55,233 bases of DNA from an uncultured Bacteroidota bacterium (lineage in GTDB: Bacteria; Bacteroidota; Bacteroidia; Bacteroidales; VadinHA17), in NCBI GenBank assembly GCA_903844815.1, contig CAIMVD010000352.1, positions 1 through 55,233 on the forward strand. The letters are read 5' to 3'. Below are positions 26,841 through 35,819 of the stretch, piece after piece (within the stretch, counting starts at the first letter, position 1; each line of letters starts with the position of its first letter). The position numbers and the translations under genes are program-made. The notes beneath the pieces were generated by a model that saw only the letters and a list, made by a program, of their open reading frames with translations, was not told the origin of the DNA and did no database searches.

Positions 26841-26841
26841 A

Positions 26842-27309
26842 ATGGTTGAGATAATTAAAGGGATAACGGCTGGTGATTTGAAAGGTATCGAGGATATCCT
26901 CAGATCTTCCGGTTTCTTCTACGAGTTCGAAATTGAGACGGCTCTTGAGATAGCCGACGATACTCTTGACAGAGGTGGCTATTCGTGGCTGTTAATGAAG
27001 GATGAAGACGGAGTAGTGGCCTTTGCGAATTACGGGAAAAATGCTTTTTCAACCCATTCATGGGACCTCTACTGGATTGCTGTTCATGAGAAGTCGAGAC
27101 ACAAGAAACTTGGAAAGGAACTTCTGAAAGCTATTGAAGATGATGTAAAGGAAGCCGGAGCAAAAATACTCTGGATCGAAACCTCAGGCCGACCACTCTA
27201 CGGGCCCACCGAGGCTTTTTACCAGAGAAATGGTTATACACTGCAGGCAAGTCTTAAGGACTTTTATGCTCAGGGTGACCCGAAACAGATCTATTCAAAA
27301 GTTTTTTAA
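26842..27309 (+). CDS. GNAT-family N-acetyltransferase
   Basis: 155 residues with the GNAT fold: the acetyl-CoA pyrophosphate loop RHKKLGKELL (about residues 91-100), strand LYWIAVHEKS before it, and the late AFYQRNGYTL motif. It ends the kamA cluster. KamA next to a GNAT recalls the ablA-ablB pair that makes N-epsilon-acetyl-beta-lysine, an osmolyte, but AblB is longer (about 270 residues) and the two ligases are not part of that pathway. Acetylation of an amino-acid or peptide product is likely. Confidence 0.8.
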   Translation: MVEIIKGITAGDLKGIEDILRSSGFFYEFEIETALEIADDTLDRGGYSWLLMKDEDGVVAFANYGKNAFSTHSWDLYWIAVHEKSRHKKLGKELLKAIEDDVKEAGAKILWIETSGRPLYGPTEAFYQRNGYTLQASLKDFYAQGDPKQIYSKVF

Positions 27310-27346
27310 TCTGGCTGTCATTTATTTTTAATTAAGAACTCTTGAA

Positions 27347-27454
27347 ATGAAGGGTTTCAATACCGTATTGCTTCTGATGATGTCGAATACCTTTATGACA
27401 CTGGCCTGTTATGGTCACCTGAAGCTGAAGACCTTGTTATTTCGCAAGGTGTGA
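27347..27454 (+). pseudogene. Truncated DUF486 (DMT-family) membrane protein fragment
   Basis: A 35-codon frame reads MKGFNTVLLLMMSNTFMTLA then CYGHLKLKTLLFRKV. The first 26 residues match the conserved start of DUF486 small membrane proteins (about 110 residues, usual motif FMTLAWYGHLK, here with Cys for Trp). The rest of the family sequence is missing: the frame runs into the 3' end of the convergent CYTH gene and stops. Most probably the remnant of a gene cut by a rearrangement. Recognition is from memory of the family motif. Confidence 0.65.
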
Positions 27455-27886
27455 ATTATAGTACTCAATGCGGCCTGTAACTTCCTCCCCAAGCCAGCCG
27501 GGTTTCTCAAATTCCTCATCGTCCGAACCCAGTTCCACCTCAGCAACAATAAGCCCTTCATTCTTATCGTGAAAGACATCGACTTCGAAAGTATGATTTC
27601 CGACAGGAATAAGGTACCTTGTTTTAACGACCTTCCCGGGAAGACAAAGATTAAGAATATCGAGCGCATCAACCAGGCTTACAGGAAATTCCCACTCACC
27701 CCTGGTTATTGATCCCTCAGGGGCCGCGCTTTTTATTGTAAGTATGCCCTCATCTCCGGCAATACGCAAACGAATTGTTTTATCCCTGTCCTTGGTAAGA
27801 TAACACTGGGTGATGGCTATTTCCTTAACTGCAAGATGCCTGAATTCACCCTTTACAAGGAATTTACGTTCTGTTTCGCGTGCCAT
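27437..27886 (-). CDS. CYTH-domain phosphatase
   Basis: 149 residues with the diagnostic ExExK motif at the very N-terminus (ETERK, E4, E6, K8), then alternating strands with RLRIAGDEGILTIKS, REWEF-like GEWEFPV, TRYLIPVGNHTFEVDVFHD and AEVELGSDDEEFEKPGWLG, which supply the tunnel of charged residues. Related bacterial proteins (NE1496/TTM type) hydrolyse inorganic tripolyphosphate. Its 3' end overlaps the DUF486 fragment by 18 bases. Confidence 0.88.
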   Translation of the reverse strand: MARETERKFLVKGEFRHLAVKEIAITQCYLTKDRDKTIRLRIAGDEGILTIKSAAPEGSITRGEWEFPVSLVDALDILNLCLPGKVVKTRYLIPVGNHTFEVDVFHDKNEGLIVAEVELGSDDEEFEKPGWLGEEVTGRIEYYNSHLAK

Positions 27887-28000
27887 CTTTTTTTATTAAA
27901 GATACCAAATTCCGTGTTTGGATATCTTCAAATTACCACACTAAATTCTACCGGTTGTTTATTTTGTTAATTTAGCACATGACCCGTAAATGAATAAATA

Positions 28001-28675
28001 ATGCCAATCATGGATGTAAGGATCGAAAACACGTGGAAGGAAAAGCTTAACAATGAATTTGAGAAGGAGTACTTCATCAGGCTTTCAGATTTTGTGAAGA
28101 ATGAATATAAAAGCGCGACAATATATCCCCCGGGAAGCTTGATATTCAATGCTTTCAATCTTTGTCCTTTCAACAGCATAAAGGCTGTAATCATAGGCCA
28201 GGATCCTTATCATGGTCCCGGACAGGCTCACGGGCTCTGTTTTTCTGTAAGGAACGGGGTTGCCTTTCCCCCCAGCCTGATAAATATTTTCAAGGAGATT
28301 CAATCGGATCTGGATCTTCCAAGACCGGTTTCGGGCAACCTTGAGCGGTGGGCCTCTCAGGGTGTGCTTCTTCTGAATGCAACTCTTACCGTAAGGGAGC
28401 ATCTGGCGGGTTCACACCAGAAAAAGGGATGGGAAGAGTTTACCGACAGCGTAATCACAATTATAAATAATGAGAAAAAGAATGTAGTATTCTTTCTCTG
28501 GGGAGCCTATGCGCAGAAGAAGGGCGAATCGATCGACAGGTCGAAGCACCTGGTTCTCGAGTCTGTTCACCCCTCCCCGCTTTCGGCATCAAGGGGATTC
28601 TTCGGAAATAAACACTTCAGCAAATGTAATGATTACCTCATGGAACATGGAGTTGAACCTGTTGACTGGAGGTGA
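28001..28675 (+). CDS. ung: Uracil-DNA glycosylase, family 1
   Basis: 224 residues, near E. coli Ung (229). The water-activating motif GQDPYH is at residues 66-71 with catalytic D68, and HPSPLSASRGFFG near residue 190 is the DNA minor-groove loop with the catalytic histidine. It removes uracil from DNA. An ATG three codons later (28010) is also possible. TAATTTAG, seven of eight to the -7 consensus, stands just before the start, so a leaderless mRNA is possible. Confidence 0.96.
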   Translation: MPIMDVRIENTWKEKLNNEFEKEYFIRLSDFVKNEYKSATIYPPGSLIFNAFNLCPFNSIKAVIIGQDPYHGPGQAHGLCFSVRNGVAFPPSLINIFKEIQSDLDLPRPVSGNLERWASQGVLLLNATLTVREHLAGSHQKKGWEEFTDSVITIINNEKKNVVFFLWGAYAQKKGESIDRSKHLVLESVHPSPLSASRGFFGNKHFSKCNDYLMEHGVEPVDWR

Positions 28676-28702
28676 TCGAATGATGAACCCTTTCCTGCAG
28701 GT

Positions 28703-29881
28703 TTAAACCCCGGATATTAAATCAAGAGCGTAAGAAACAAGCTCTTCGAGTCCCCTGTAATCTTCGAAGCCGACAGAGAGTCTGATCATGCCCGGTTCGG
28801 GGTATTTCGCGCCCCATACGGCTTCAACAGGCATAAGGATGGTATGAGGATCTCCAAGTGTCGGTATCAGCTTTATTTCGCCTGATACAAGCTCAATGAA
28901 CCTGTCCCTTCGCTCTCTTTTATTCCCCGGATTCTTACCGTCGAAATCAAAAGTAATCATAGCTCCAAAACCATTTGCACCGAACAATTTTAAGGCAATG
29001 TCATGAGTTGGGTGACTCTTTAATCCCGGATACCAAATTCGACTGATAACCTCACTTTTTTCCAGGAAATCTGCCATTTTTACTGCGTTCTCACATTGCT
29101 GCCTGAAACGAAGTCCGAAGGTAAGCATCTGGCTTTGTAACCGGTACGCATCATCAGGAGAGAGCATGTGGCCTACAAATTTCCTGTATTCAATGGCTGA
29201 CTTCAAAATCTCATCATCGTTGCCGCAGATGATTCCTGCAGTAATATTGCCATGTCCCGAGAAATATTTCGTGGCGCTGTGAATAACAATATCAGCTCCG
29301 ATATCGAGGGGACGGCAGAGGTAAGGTGTCGCAAATGTATTGTCGATGATGACCTTTGCGCCATACATCTTTGAAATCCTTATGACTTCCCTGATGTCAG
29401 CCATAATAAGCATAGGGTTCGACACCGATTCGAGATAAACCATTGAGGGTTTGATTTCCGCGACTGCTTTTTCAAATTCATCAAGGTCATATCTCTCTCC
29501 GGATGGGGCGAAATAATGAATATCCATTCCCCTGCGCTTTTTAAGAATAGATTCAATATATGAGATTGTTCCCCCGTATATTTCGGAGAAGAACAGCCAG
29601 GGACGTGTCTCTTTTCCCGACAGGAAGACTGAAAGTGCTGTGTCGATGGCCGACATTCCCGATTGCGTAAGCAGTGCCCAATTGCAGCCCTCTGTTTTCA
29701 TAACAGCTTCTTCTGCAGCAACTACTGTTGGGTTGCGGTATCTTGAATAGATATATTTTTCAGGTTCTCTCTCATGCCCGGCTTCTGCTGCAAAGGCTCC
29801 GGATGTTTCGGAGGCATTGTACAGTTCGAATCCTGAGTCGCGGTACAGTGGTGTGCGGGAGCTGTTAATATCCTTTTTCAT
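28703..29881 (-). CDS. Cys/Met-metabolism PLP enzyme (gamma-family)
   Basis: 392 residues of the cystathionine gamma-synthase/lyase and methionine gamma-lyase family. The PLP lysine is K205 in HSATKYFSGHG; NTFATPYLCRP and the C-terminal MIRLSVGFEDYRGL are family hallmarks. Substrate choice within the family cannot be read reliably. Its start lies 17 bases inside the end of the FeS/anchor gene, so it belongs to that operon, which makes a sulfur-compound link (for instance methionine gamma-lysis) plausible. Confidence 0.88.
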   Translation of the reverse strand: MKKDINSSRTPLYRDSGFELYNASETSGAFAAEAGHEREPEKYIYSRYRNPTVVAAEEAVMKTEGCNWALLTQSGMSAIDTALSVFLSGKETRPWLFFSEIYGGTISYIESILKKRRGMDIHYFAPSGERYDLDEFEKAVAEIKPSMVYLESVSNPMLIMADIREVIRISKMYGAKVIIDNTFATPYLCRPLDIGADIVIHSATKYFSGHGNITAGIICGNDDEILKSAIEYRKFVGHMLSPDDAYRLQSQMLTFGLRFRQQCENAVKMADFLEKSEVISRIWYPGLKSHPTHDIALKLFGANGFGAMITFDFDGKNPGNKRERRDRFIELVSGEIKLIPTLGDPHTILMPVEAVWGAKYPEPGMIRLSVGFEDYRGLEELVSYALDLISGV

Positions 29882-31181
29882 TTTGTGATTCGTTTTTATG
29901 ATTTTCTAATGATGTTTTCATGTTTAAAGGGCTGAAATCAGCGTAGAAAAGAAGCCGGTCAGCAAACTCGCCTGAAAGAAGCAGTATTAATGTCATTCCG
30001 GCAGGATTAATATCTCCCCTGATTAAGATTGCTCCTGTCAGGATAAGGGCAGCTATCCTGAAAAACCTCAATACTTCCAATGTCCTTTTTCGCTTCCGCA
30101 GCGAAAGCAGGTAAAACAACGATACCAGTTTTACTATTGCAATGAAGATGAATGGGATAAGCATCCCAGACGCAAATGAAATCAGAAGAAGTGCACTGGA
30201 GAAAGTCTGACCACTGTGCAGATAAACTTGTTTTCTGTTATCGGAAAATAAGTATACACTGTCGATAGTAACCAATAGCAACAGTCCTGTAATGGCTGAT
30301 ACCGGCATGAGAAAAGGAATTCTTAAAACAGCCGCGGCCATCGATACACATGAGTAGAGAACAAATATAAAAATCTCTCTGCTCAGCGGCGATCCAGGGA
30401 AATTTGTAACTGCCCTCCATGCCCTTGACCATCTTCCAAGGTGAAACAATGATAACGCAAAAGCAAGAATCAGTAAGGGAGCCAGGGTCATTACTCCCGG
30501 GAAAACCCCTTTAAGAAGTGATGAAGCGACAACTGAAACTGAAAGGGTGGCAATAAAGCTGAAAGCCAGAAGACTCCACTTGTCTCCGATTTTCCATTCC
30601 TCCTCAGGAATTACGGAATCAGCTTTGTCAAACAGGTTACCCGGAATAATTCTGAGCGGTTTTGGGACTTGAAATCCGGTAAATTCTATGGAAGGATTAA
30701 GATTTTTGTACGGTAACCATTTCAGATCATTAGCTTGATAATCAGAACCTAAATCGTTAAAAGAAAGGGCTCCTGTGGGACAGGCAATGGAGCAGGCCGG
30801 GTAAAATCCTTCGGTGAGCCTTGAGGTGCAGAAATTACATTTTACAATAATTTTTCGGACTTCATCGAATTTAGGAGCGTCGTAAGGACAGTTCCAGGTA
30901 CAGTATTTGCATCCAATACATTTATCCTCGTCTATCAGCACAGCCCCGGAAAGTTTGTCCCTTGTGTAACACGAAGCAGGACAGCCATTCATGCAGGCTG
31001 CATTTTCGCAATGATTGCAGGCCATTGAAAGGTTAGTCACTGTTCTGAAAGATGAATCAAGAATGGTTTCGGTAAATATCTCCCTGACACTTACCGGCCA
31101 GCCATTTTCAATGAAACAACCGGCTTTGCAGGCGCCGCAGCCGACACATCTGTTCTGGTCGAAAATAAAACCCTTTCTCAT
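29865..31181 (-). CDS. Fused FeS electron-transfer and membrane-anchor subunit (DmsB-DmsC-like)
   Basis: 438 residues. The first about 165 residues carry four [4Fe-4S] cysteine groups of the DmsB type: CVGCGACKAGC (C12-C22), CNHCENAACMNGC, CIGCKYCTWNC, and CNFCTSR plus CSIACPTGAL. From about residue 205 eight or so hydrophobic helices follow, as in the DmsC/NrfD-type quinol-oxidising anchor. In E. coli these are two proteins; here they are one chain. ATGA overlap with the catalytic-subunit gene upstream confirms that they work together, passing electrons between menaquinol and the molybdenum enzyme. Confidence 0.88.
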   Translation of the reverse strand: MRKGFIFDQNRCVGCGACKAGCFIENGWPVSVREIFTETILDSSFRTVTNLSMACNHCENAACMNGCPASCYTRDKLSGAVLIDEDKCIGCKYCTWNCPYDAPKFDEVRKIIVKCNFCTSRLTEGFYPACSIACPTGALSFNDLGSDYQANDLKWLPYKNLNPSIEFTGFQVPKPLRIIPGNLFDKADSVIPEEEWKIGDKWSLLAFSFIATLSVSVVASSLLKGVFPGVMTLAPLLILAFALSLFHLGRWSRAWRAVTNFPGSPLSREIFIFVLYSCVSMAAAVLRIPFLMPVSAITGLLLLVTIDSVYLFSDNRKQVYLHSGQTFSSALLLISFASGMLIPFIFIAIVKLVSLFYLLSLRKRKRTLEVLRFFRIAALILTGAILIRGDINPAGMTLILLLSGEFADRLLFYADFSPLNMKTSLENHKNESQNEKGY

Positions 31182-33214
31182 GATACAGATATTTTTTCGA
31201 CTTCAACCCTGTTATCATGAAAAGCCGAACCGTATCCCATATCAGTCTCTATCCCCGATATCAGATGGTTTCCTCCTCCCCCTTCATTCAGCCATATCCC
31301 GTTAGGAAGAACTGCCACTCCCCGCGGAATACGGTCAGAGACCAGGGCCTGACTGTAAATTTCGCCAAGGGCATTATAGACTTTAATTCTGTCGCCCATT
31401 GAAATTCCTCTTGAATTTGCATCGTATAGCGACAGTGACAGCCCCTGTGAGGGAACAGAATTCTTTATTACCTCCAGATTCCCGAACTGTGAATGGATGC
31501 GGCTGGCAGAATTCGGAGTGATTAAAATAAGCGGATAAGATTCATCTTCCGGTTCAGATTTTAACGCTGAATATCCGGGAAGTGAATCTACTCCCCACTT
31601 TTTCTCAGCTTCAGCGGATAACAATTCGATTTTTCCTGAAGGAGTCTCAAACTTCCTATCCTCATACGCTATCTGCTGAAGTCCGGGTGCTAATACAGGC
31701 CCGTTTCTGAGGTCATTAAGGCAAAGACTTGAATATCCTCTAATCCTGTTTTCAAGCCATTCTTCTATATTTTCATTTCCCGGTTCCGGGATTTCTTTTT
31801 TATCAGCTTCGAGCCCCATTCGCCTGGCCAGATTATAATATATTTCGCTTTCAGGCATTACCTCTCCGGGGGATTCTATTACCTTTGGTTTGAACTGCAC
31901 ATAAGGCGACCAGTATGAACCAATTATATCAGACTGCTCGAAGATATCTTTTGCCGGGAGAATAATATCTGCCATGGCGGCAGTATCTGTCATAAACTGA
32001 TCCACAACGACCCTGAAATCAAGCTTTAAGAAGGCTTTCTTTACCATATTTGAATCGGGAGACTGCAGCAGAGGATTTCCCCTTTCTATCCAGACTGATT
32101 TAAGCTCAGGAGAAGAGGCTTCAAGCATATCCCTGCCCAGTTTTGCCATTGACACTGATCTCCGGAATGGAAGATCTCCTTTACCTGAAGGATAATATGA
32201 AAGAGGTTCTTTCTGATCGTCGAAGATATAGCTCTGAAGGTTTGCAAAATTGAATCCCGCGCCTTTCTTTCCGATATTTCCGGTAATGACAGCCAATGAA
32301 AGTATGGCACGGATGGTTTGTCCTCCGTTATGATGACGCTGAAGCCCGTATCCAACAAGAAATGTTGTAAGTCCACCCCTGCCAATTATCTGAGCCAGTG
32401 ATTCTATATCGGATGCCGGAATTCCTGTAATCTCTTCGGCTTGCGCGACAGACATGCAGGCTGATTTTTTAAACTCATCAAAGCCCGAAACATTTTCTTT
32501 TATGAAATCATTATCAGTCATCCCATTACTGATGATAAGTCCGGCTACGGCAAGAGCCAGGGCAGCATCGGTTCCTGGTTTAGGACTAAAAAAAATATCC
32601 GCTTTGTCGGCAGTTGGTGTCCTTACCGGATCGATCACTATCACCCTGCATCCCTTAGCCCTGGCACGTGCTATGAATGAAATTTCCTGGATGTTGGTTT
32701 CTGCAGGGTTCTTCCCCCATATTATAAGGGTTTCAGCATTCTCAATATCCCATGGAACATTGTGTTTTACCGAACCAAGCGTCAGTCTAACAGCTTCCAG
32801 TCCTGCTGGCCAGCAAAGATTTCCGTAGGTAGTTGTAGCACCTCCAAAAAGCTTCCAGAAGGAAGTGCCTGTTTCATTTGTAAGTCCCGACATCCCGCTT
32901 CCTTTGTACCACAGGATGCTGTGCGGGCCATAGGAATTTTTCAAAATGGTCAGTTTATTTGAAATAATATCGAGAGCTTCAGGCATCGGAATCTGCTGAA
33001 ACTTCCCGTTGCAGTCCTTAATAAGAGGATGAATGATCCTGTGCTGTGAATGGGTACGTTCGATATAAGATAATCCCTTTATGCAGGGTCCCTCTGGTGT
33101 GGCCAGATTAGTGTTGTGTGGAAGTATTCTTATGATTCTGTTATCCTCAACCTGAACCCTGAAGGAACATGTGCTGTAGCAATTTCTTGGGCAGGCTGTT
33201 ACGAATTCTTTCAT
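31178..33214 (-). CDS. Molybdopterin oxidoreductase, DMSO-reductase superfamily
   Basis: 678 residues. N-terminal [4Fe-4S] site C8-x3-C12-x3-C16 and C44 (GPCIKG), then the bis-MGD domains; NLCWPAG places C134 where the molybdenum ligand is expected, as in the thiosulfate/polysulfide reductase branch rather than the serine of DMSO reductase. NPLLQSPDS and the C-terminal LILITPNSASRIHSQFGN are typical. No Tat signal is present: the protein starts MKEFVTACPRNC, so it may face the cytoplasm. It starts three bases after batE. Natural substrate undetermined. Confidence 0.88.
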   Translation of the reverse strand: MKEFVTACPRNCYSTCSFRVQVEDNRIIRILPHNTNLATPEGPCIKGLSYIERTHSQHRIIHPLIKDCNGKFQQIPMPEALDIISNKLTILKNSYGPHSILWYKGSGMSGLTNETGTSFWKLFGGATTTYGNLCWPAGLEAVRLTLGSVKHNVPWDIENAETLIIWGKNPAETNIQEISFIARARAKGCRVIVIDPVRTPTADKADIFFSPKPGTDAALALAVAGLIISNGMTDNDFIKENVSGFDEFKKSACMSVAQAEEITGIPASDIESLAQIIGRGGLTTFLVGYGLQRHHNGGQTIRAILSLAVITGNIGKKGAGFNFANLQSYIFDDQKEPLSYYPSGKGDLPFRRSVSMAKLGRDMLEASSPELKSVWIERGNPLLQSPDSNMVKKAFLKLDFRVVVDQFMTDTAAMADIILPAKDIFEQSDIIGSYWSPYVQFKPKVIESPGEVMPESEIYYNLARRMGLEADKKEIPEPGNENIEEWLENRIRGYSSLCLNDLRNGPVLAPGLQQIAYEDRKFETPSGKIELLSAEAEKKWGVDSLPGYSALKSEPEDESYPLILITPNSASRIHSQFGNLEVIKNSVPSQGLSLSLYDANSRGISMGDRIKVYNALGEIYSQALVSDRIPRGVAVLPNGIWLNEGGGGNHLISGIETDMGYGSAFHDNRVEVEKISVS

Positions 33215-33217
33215 CTT

Positions 33218-33988
33218 TCATATGATACTCAGGGCACTGCCCGGCACCCATCCCTTGTTTCCGTCGGAAAGCCTGATATCGTACCAGTCACCTACATGGT
33301 CCTCAACAGAAACCCTTGTACCTTCATGCAGAACGAAGAGGTCTGTACCGCTGGAATCGGGGGAGCTTTTACCACTGACTGCAGGGGTCATTATTATAGC
33401 CTTATGACTGTCGAATACAAGAGTTTTATTTTTCAGGGAAAAATTCAGCGATGAGAGACTCAATACAATCAGAAAGATTGCAGACCAGAAACCTGTAATC
33501 TTATACCTGTAGTTAGAGGAATAGATATAGATGGAAAGCAATAAAAGGCAAAGGATAAACGAGGTCAGACTGATTTTGGCCCAGGTATTGGTCTGCATCG
33601 AAAGTGCAACAAAATGGTACCATCTCACAAAAAAGAGTTCCGGGATCTCATTAAATCTGTCAACAATAAGGGTTCTGGCTATCTGAAGGTTGTAATTAAT
33701 ATTCTCATCAGCCGGATCGAGCAGATATGCGCGTTCATAGAAGAGAATTGCCGACGGAATATTATTCAGTTTGAAATGGGCATTTCCCATATTATATGCC
33801 AGACTTGCCGAACGGTATCCTGTGTTATAGAGGTCGGTCCATGCTTCAAGGGCCCCCTTGAAATCGCCGGCGGAAAACTGGGTAACACCCTTCCCAAATT
33901 TGACATTGCTATTCTCCTGGGCAACAATAGTTGCTGCAAAGGAAAAAACGAACAAAAATGTGAAAATATATCGCAAAACAGGTTTCAT
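33218..33988 (-). CDS. batE: BatE: TPR and SH3-like protein
   Basis: 256 residues: signal peptide, about two TPR units (residues 30-100, with YNMGNAHFKLNNIPSAILFYERAYLLDP), two membrane helices (about 130-185) and a C-terminal bacterial SH3-like domain (VLHEGTRVSVEDHVGDWYDIRLSDGNKGWVP). This domain order is that of BatE of the Bacteroides aerotolerance operon. It follows batD by three bases and is followed by the molybdopterin gene after three bases. Confidence 0.88.
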   Translation of the reverse strand: MKPVLRYIFTFLFVFSFAATIVAQENSNVKFGKGVTQFSAGDFKGALEAWTDLYNTGYRSASLAYNMGNAHFKLNNIPSAILFYERAYLLDPADENINYNLQIARTLIVDRFNEIPELFFVRWYHFVALSMQTNTWAKISLTSFILCLLLLSIYIYSSNYRYKITGFWSAIFLIVLSLSSLNFSLKNKTLVFDSHKAIIMTPAVSGKSSPDSSGTDLFVLHEGTRVSVEDHVGDWYDIRLSDGNKGWVPGSALSII

Positions 33989-33991
33989 TTT

Positions 33992-35809
33992 TTATCCTTT
34001 TGAGTTTTCAACTGAATTGATGAACTGGGATGCATTCTCATAAATTGTTTCCGCCTCCGCCTCAGATGCCGATGGCGCAAACCTTGCATATTCACAGGTG
34101 TCGAGAATATGATTCAGATTATTGATCCTTTCCTGATCAATACCTATTTCAGCAAGTGCACTCAATGCGTTGCTCCGTGTGAGTTCAGATACCGGGATGC
34201 TGAGCTTGTCGCTGAGATAGCCCCACATCGCCTTTAACATTTCCTCATAAAACTTGTCGAGTTCTTCACTTTTCAGACAAACCGCAGCAGTCTGAAGTCG
34301 TCTGATGGCAACCTTTCCCGCCTTCCTGTTTTTAACCAGACTAACATCCGAATTACGCCTGAGATGTTCGCGGCGTGCAAAAAGGACAGCAAGGAAAATT
34401 ATAAGAGCCAGTGCAAAGATTGTGTAATATGATTGTTTATTTACGAGGATATTGCCTGTTTGTTTCAGGTTTCCTTTTCCAGTCTTGATGAAACGTATGT
34501 CTTTCCCCAGATATTTTACATCCTCTTTCGAAACCCCTCCGTAAACCGTTATTCCGGTATTCTGGTCGTCACCTTTTCCAACATGCAGATTGAATTCATC
34601 AGTCCTGAGGGTTTCGTATCTTCCTGAAGATGAATTGAAATAGGAATACTCGATCGACGGGATTTTATAATCACCATAGTGACGGGGAATAAGAAGATAG
34701 TTGAAAGTCTTGTCACCTGTTGTGCCATTGAGTGTATTTTTCAGATTATCAGTGATCTCAGGATCATAAACTTCAATATCGGGTGATAATTTCAGGTCTG
34801 GTTTTGCAGCTACTTTCAGATTACCTGAACCTGATATAATGAACTTCAGGTTAACAGCATCATTAACCTTGACATTTTCCTTGCTCAATGAAGTTTTAAG
34901 GTTCAGCTTACCCACGATACCTGAATAACCGGCAGGCTGGACTCCGGGGAGAGGCCTGACTCTTATTTTCATTGGTTTGCTCGATACCGACTTCGGAACT
35001 GTCTGAACTGTCTGGAAAAAGTCGCCAAAGAAAGGATCGGACTTAGCAGATTTCTGCTGAAGGAGAACGGATATCTGTACCGGATCGATTGTGAGTTCCC
35101 CCGTTACCTGCGGGTACAGGATAAACTGCTGGATTACACCTGTGCCATAGATAGTTCCGTTTACATTTTCCTGTCTTAGGGAAGAAAGCTGCGGTGTTTC
35201 TATATCTCCTTTAATAAAACCATTGAAAGGCGGATACTTGATATCGTTTATTCCTGCGAGGTTGATTCTTGTATAGATCTTTACAGTAGCAGAAATATAC
35301 TCTCCGATATAAACATCCTTGCGGCTCAGTGAAATATTAACAAAAATATCGTTTCCTGAAGATTCAACATCCTGGGAGGCCTGAGCCGCTCCACCGGATG
35401 TAGCCGCGCTTTGCTGCTGCGAACTGCTTCCGATTACTTCAATTCGCATAGAGTCGGAAAGAAAAGTTTTACCCTTAAGTGTAAAGATTGCCGGCGGTAT
35501 TACAAATTTTCCTGAGCGACCAGCCTGTAAAAAATACACATAGGTATAGGAGACCTTCTGCGACATTTTTCCGTTAATAATCTGGGTCATTGAGCTGGTT
35601 GATGTCTGAGGGCCAACAAGTTTTGTGAAACCAGTGAAAGGAGGGGTTGAGAATTCGCCTCCGCCGGAATTAACAGTCCATGCCACACTAAACTGCTGTC
35701 CTGCAGTAACAACAGCAGGGCACTCAACATCTACTGACACTTCCTGCGCTGCCATCGGCAACGACATCACGAAGACTGACAGGTACAACAAAATCTTTTT
35801 CATTTTCAT
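33992..35809 (-). CDS. batD: BatD
   Basis: 605 residues: signal peptide (MKMKKILLYLSVFVMSLPMA, then AQ), a large periplasmic part of Ig-like modules (residues 20-430, with GSSSQQQSAATSGGAAQ as a linker), one membrane helix (about 455-475, YYTIFALALIIFLAVLFA), and a cytoplasmic tail rich in charged helices. Matches BatD, expected to work with BatA/BatB in the membrane. Eleven bases from batC. Confidence 0.9.
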   Translation of the reverse strand: MKMKKILLYLSVFVMSLPMAAQEVSVDVECPAVVTAGQQFSVAWTVNSGGGEFSTPPFTGFTKLVGPQTSTSSMTQIINGKMSQKVSYTYVYFLQAGRSGKFVIPPAIFTLKGKTFLSDSMRIEVIGSSSQQQSAATSGGAAQASQDVESSGNDIFVNISLSRKDVYIGEYISATVKIYTRINLAGINDIKYPPFNGFIKGDIETPQLSSLRQENVNGTIYGTGVIQQFILYPQVTGELTIDPVQISVLLQQKSAKSDPFFGDFFQTVQTVPKSVSSKPMKIRVRPLPGVQPAGYSGIVGKLNLKTSLSKENVKVNDAVNLKFIISGSGNLKVAAKPDLKLSPDIEVYDPEITDNLKNTLNGTTGDKTFNYLLIPRHYGDYKIPSIEYSYFNSSSGRYETLRTDEFNLHVGKGDDQNTGITVYGGVSKEDVKYLGKDIRFIKTGKGNLKQTGNILVNKQSYYTIFALALIIFLAVLFARREHLRRNSDVSLVKNRKAGKVAIRRLQTAAVCLKSEELDKFYEEMLKAMWGYLSDKLSIPVSELTRSNALSALAEIGIDQERINNLNHILDTCEYARFAPSASEAEAETIYENASQFINSVENSKG

Positions 35810-35819
35810 CTCATTAGCA

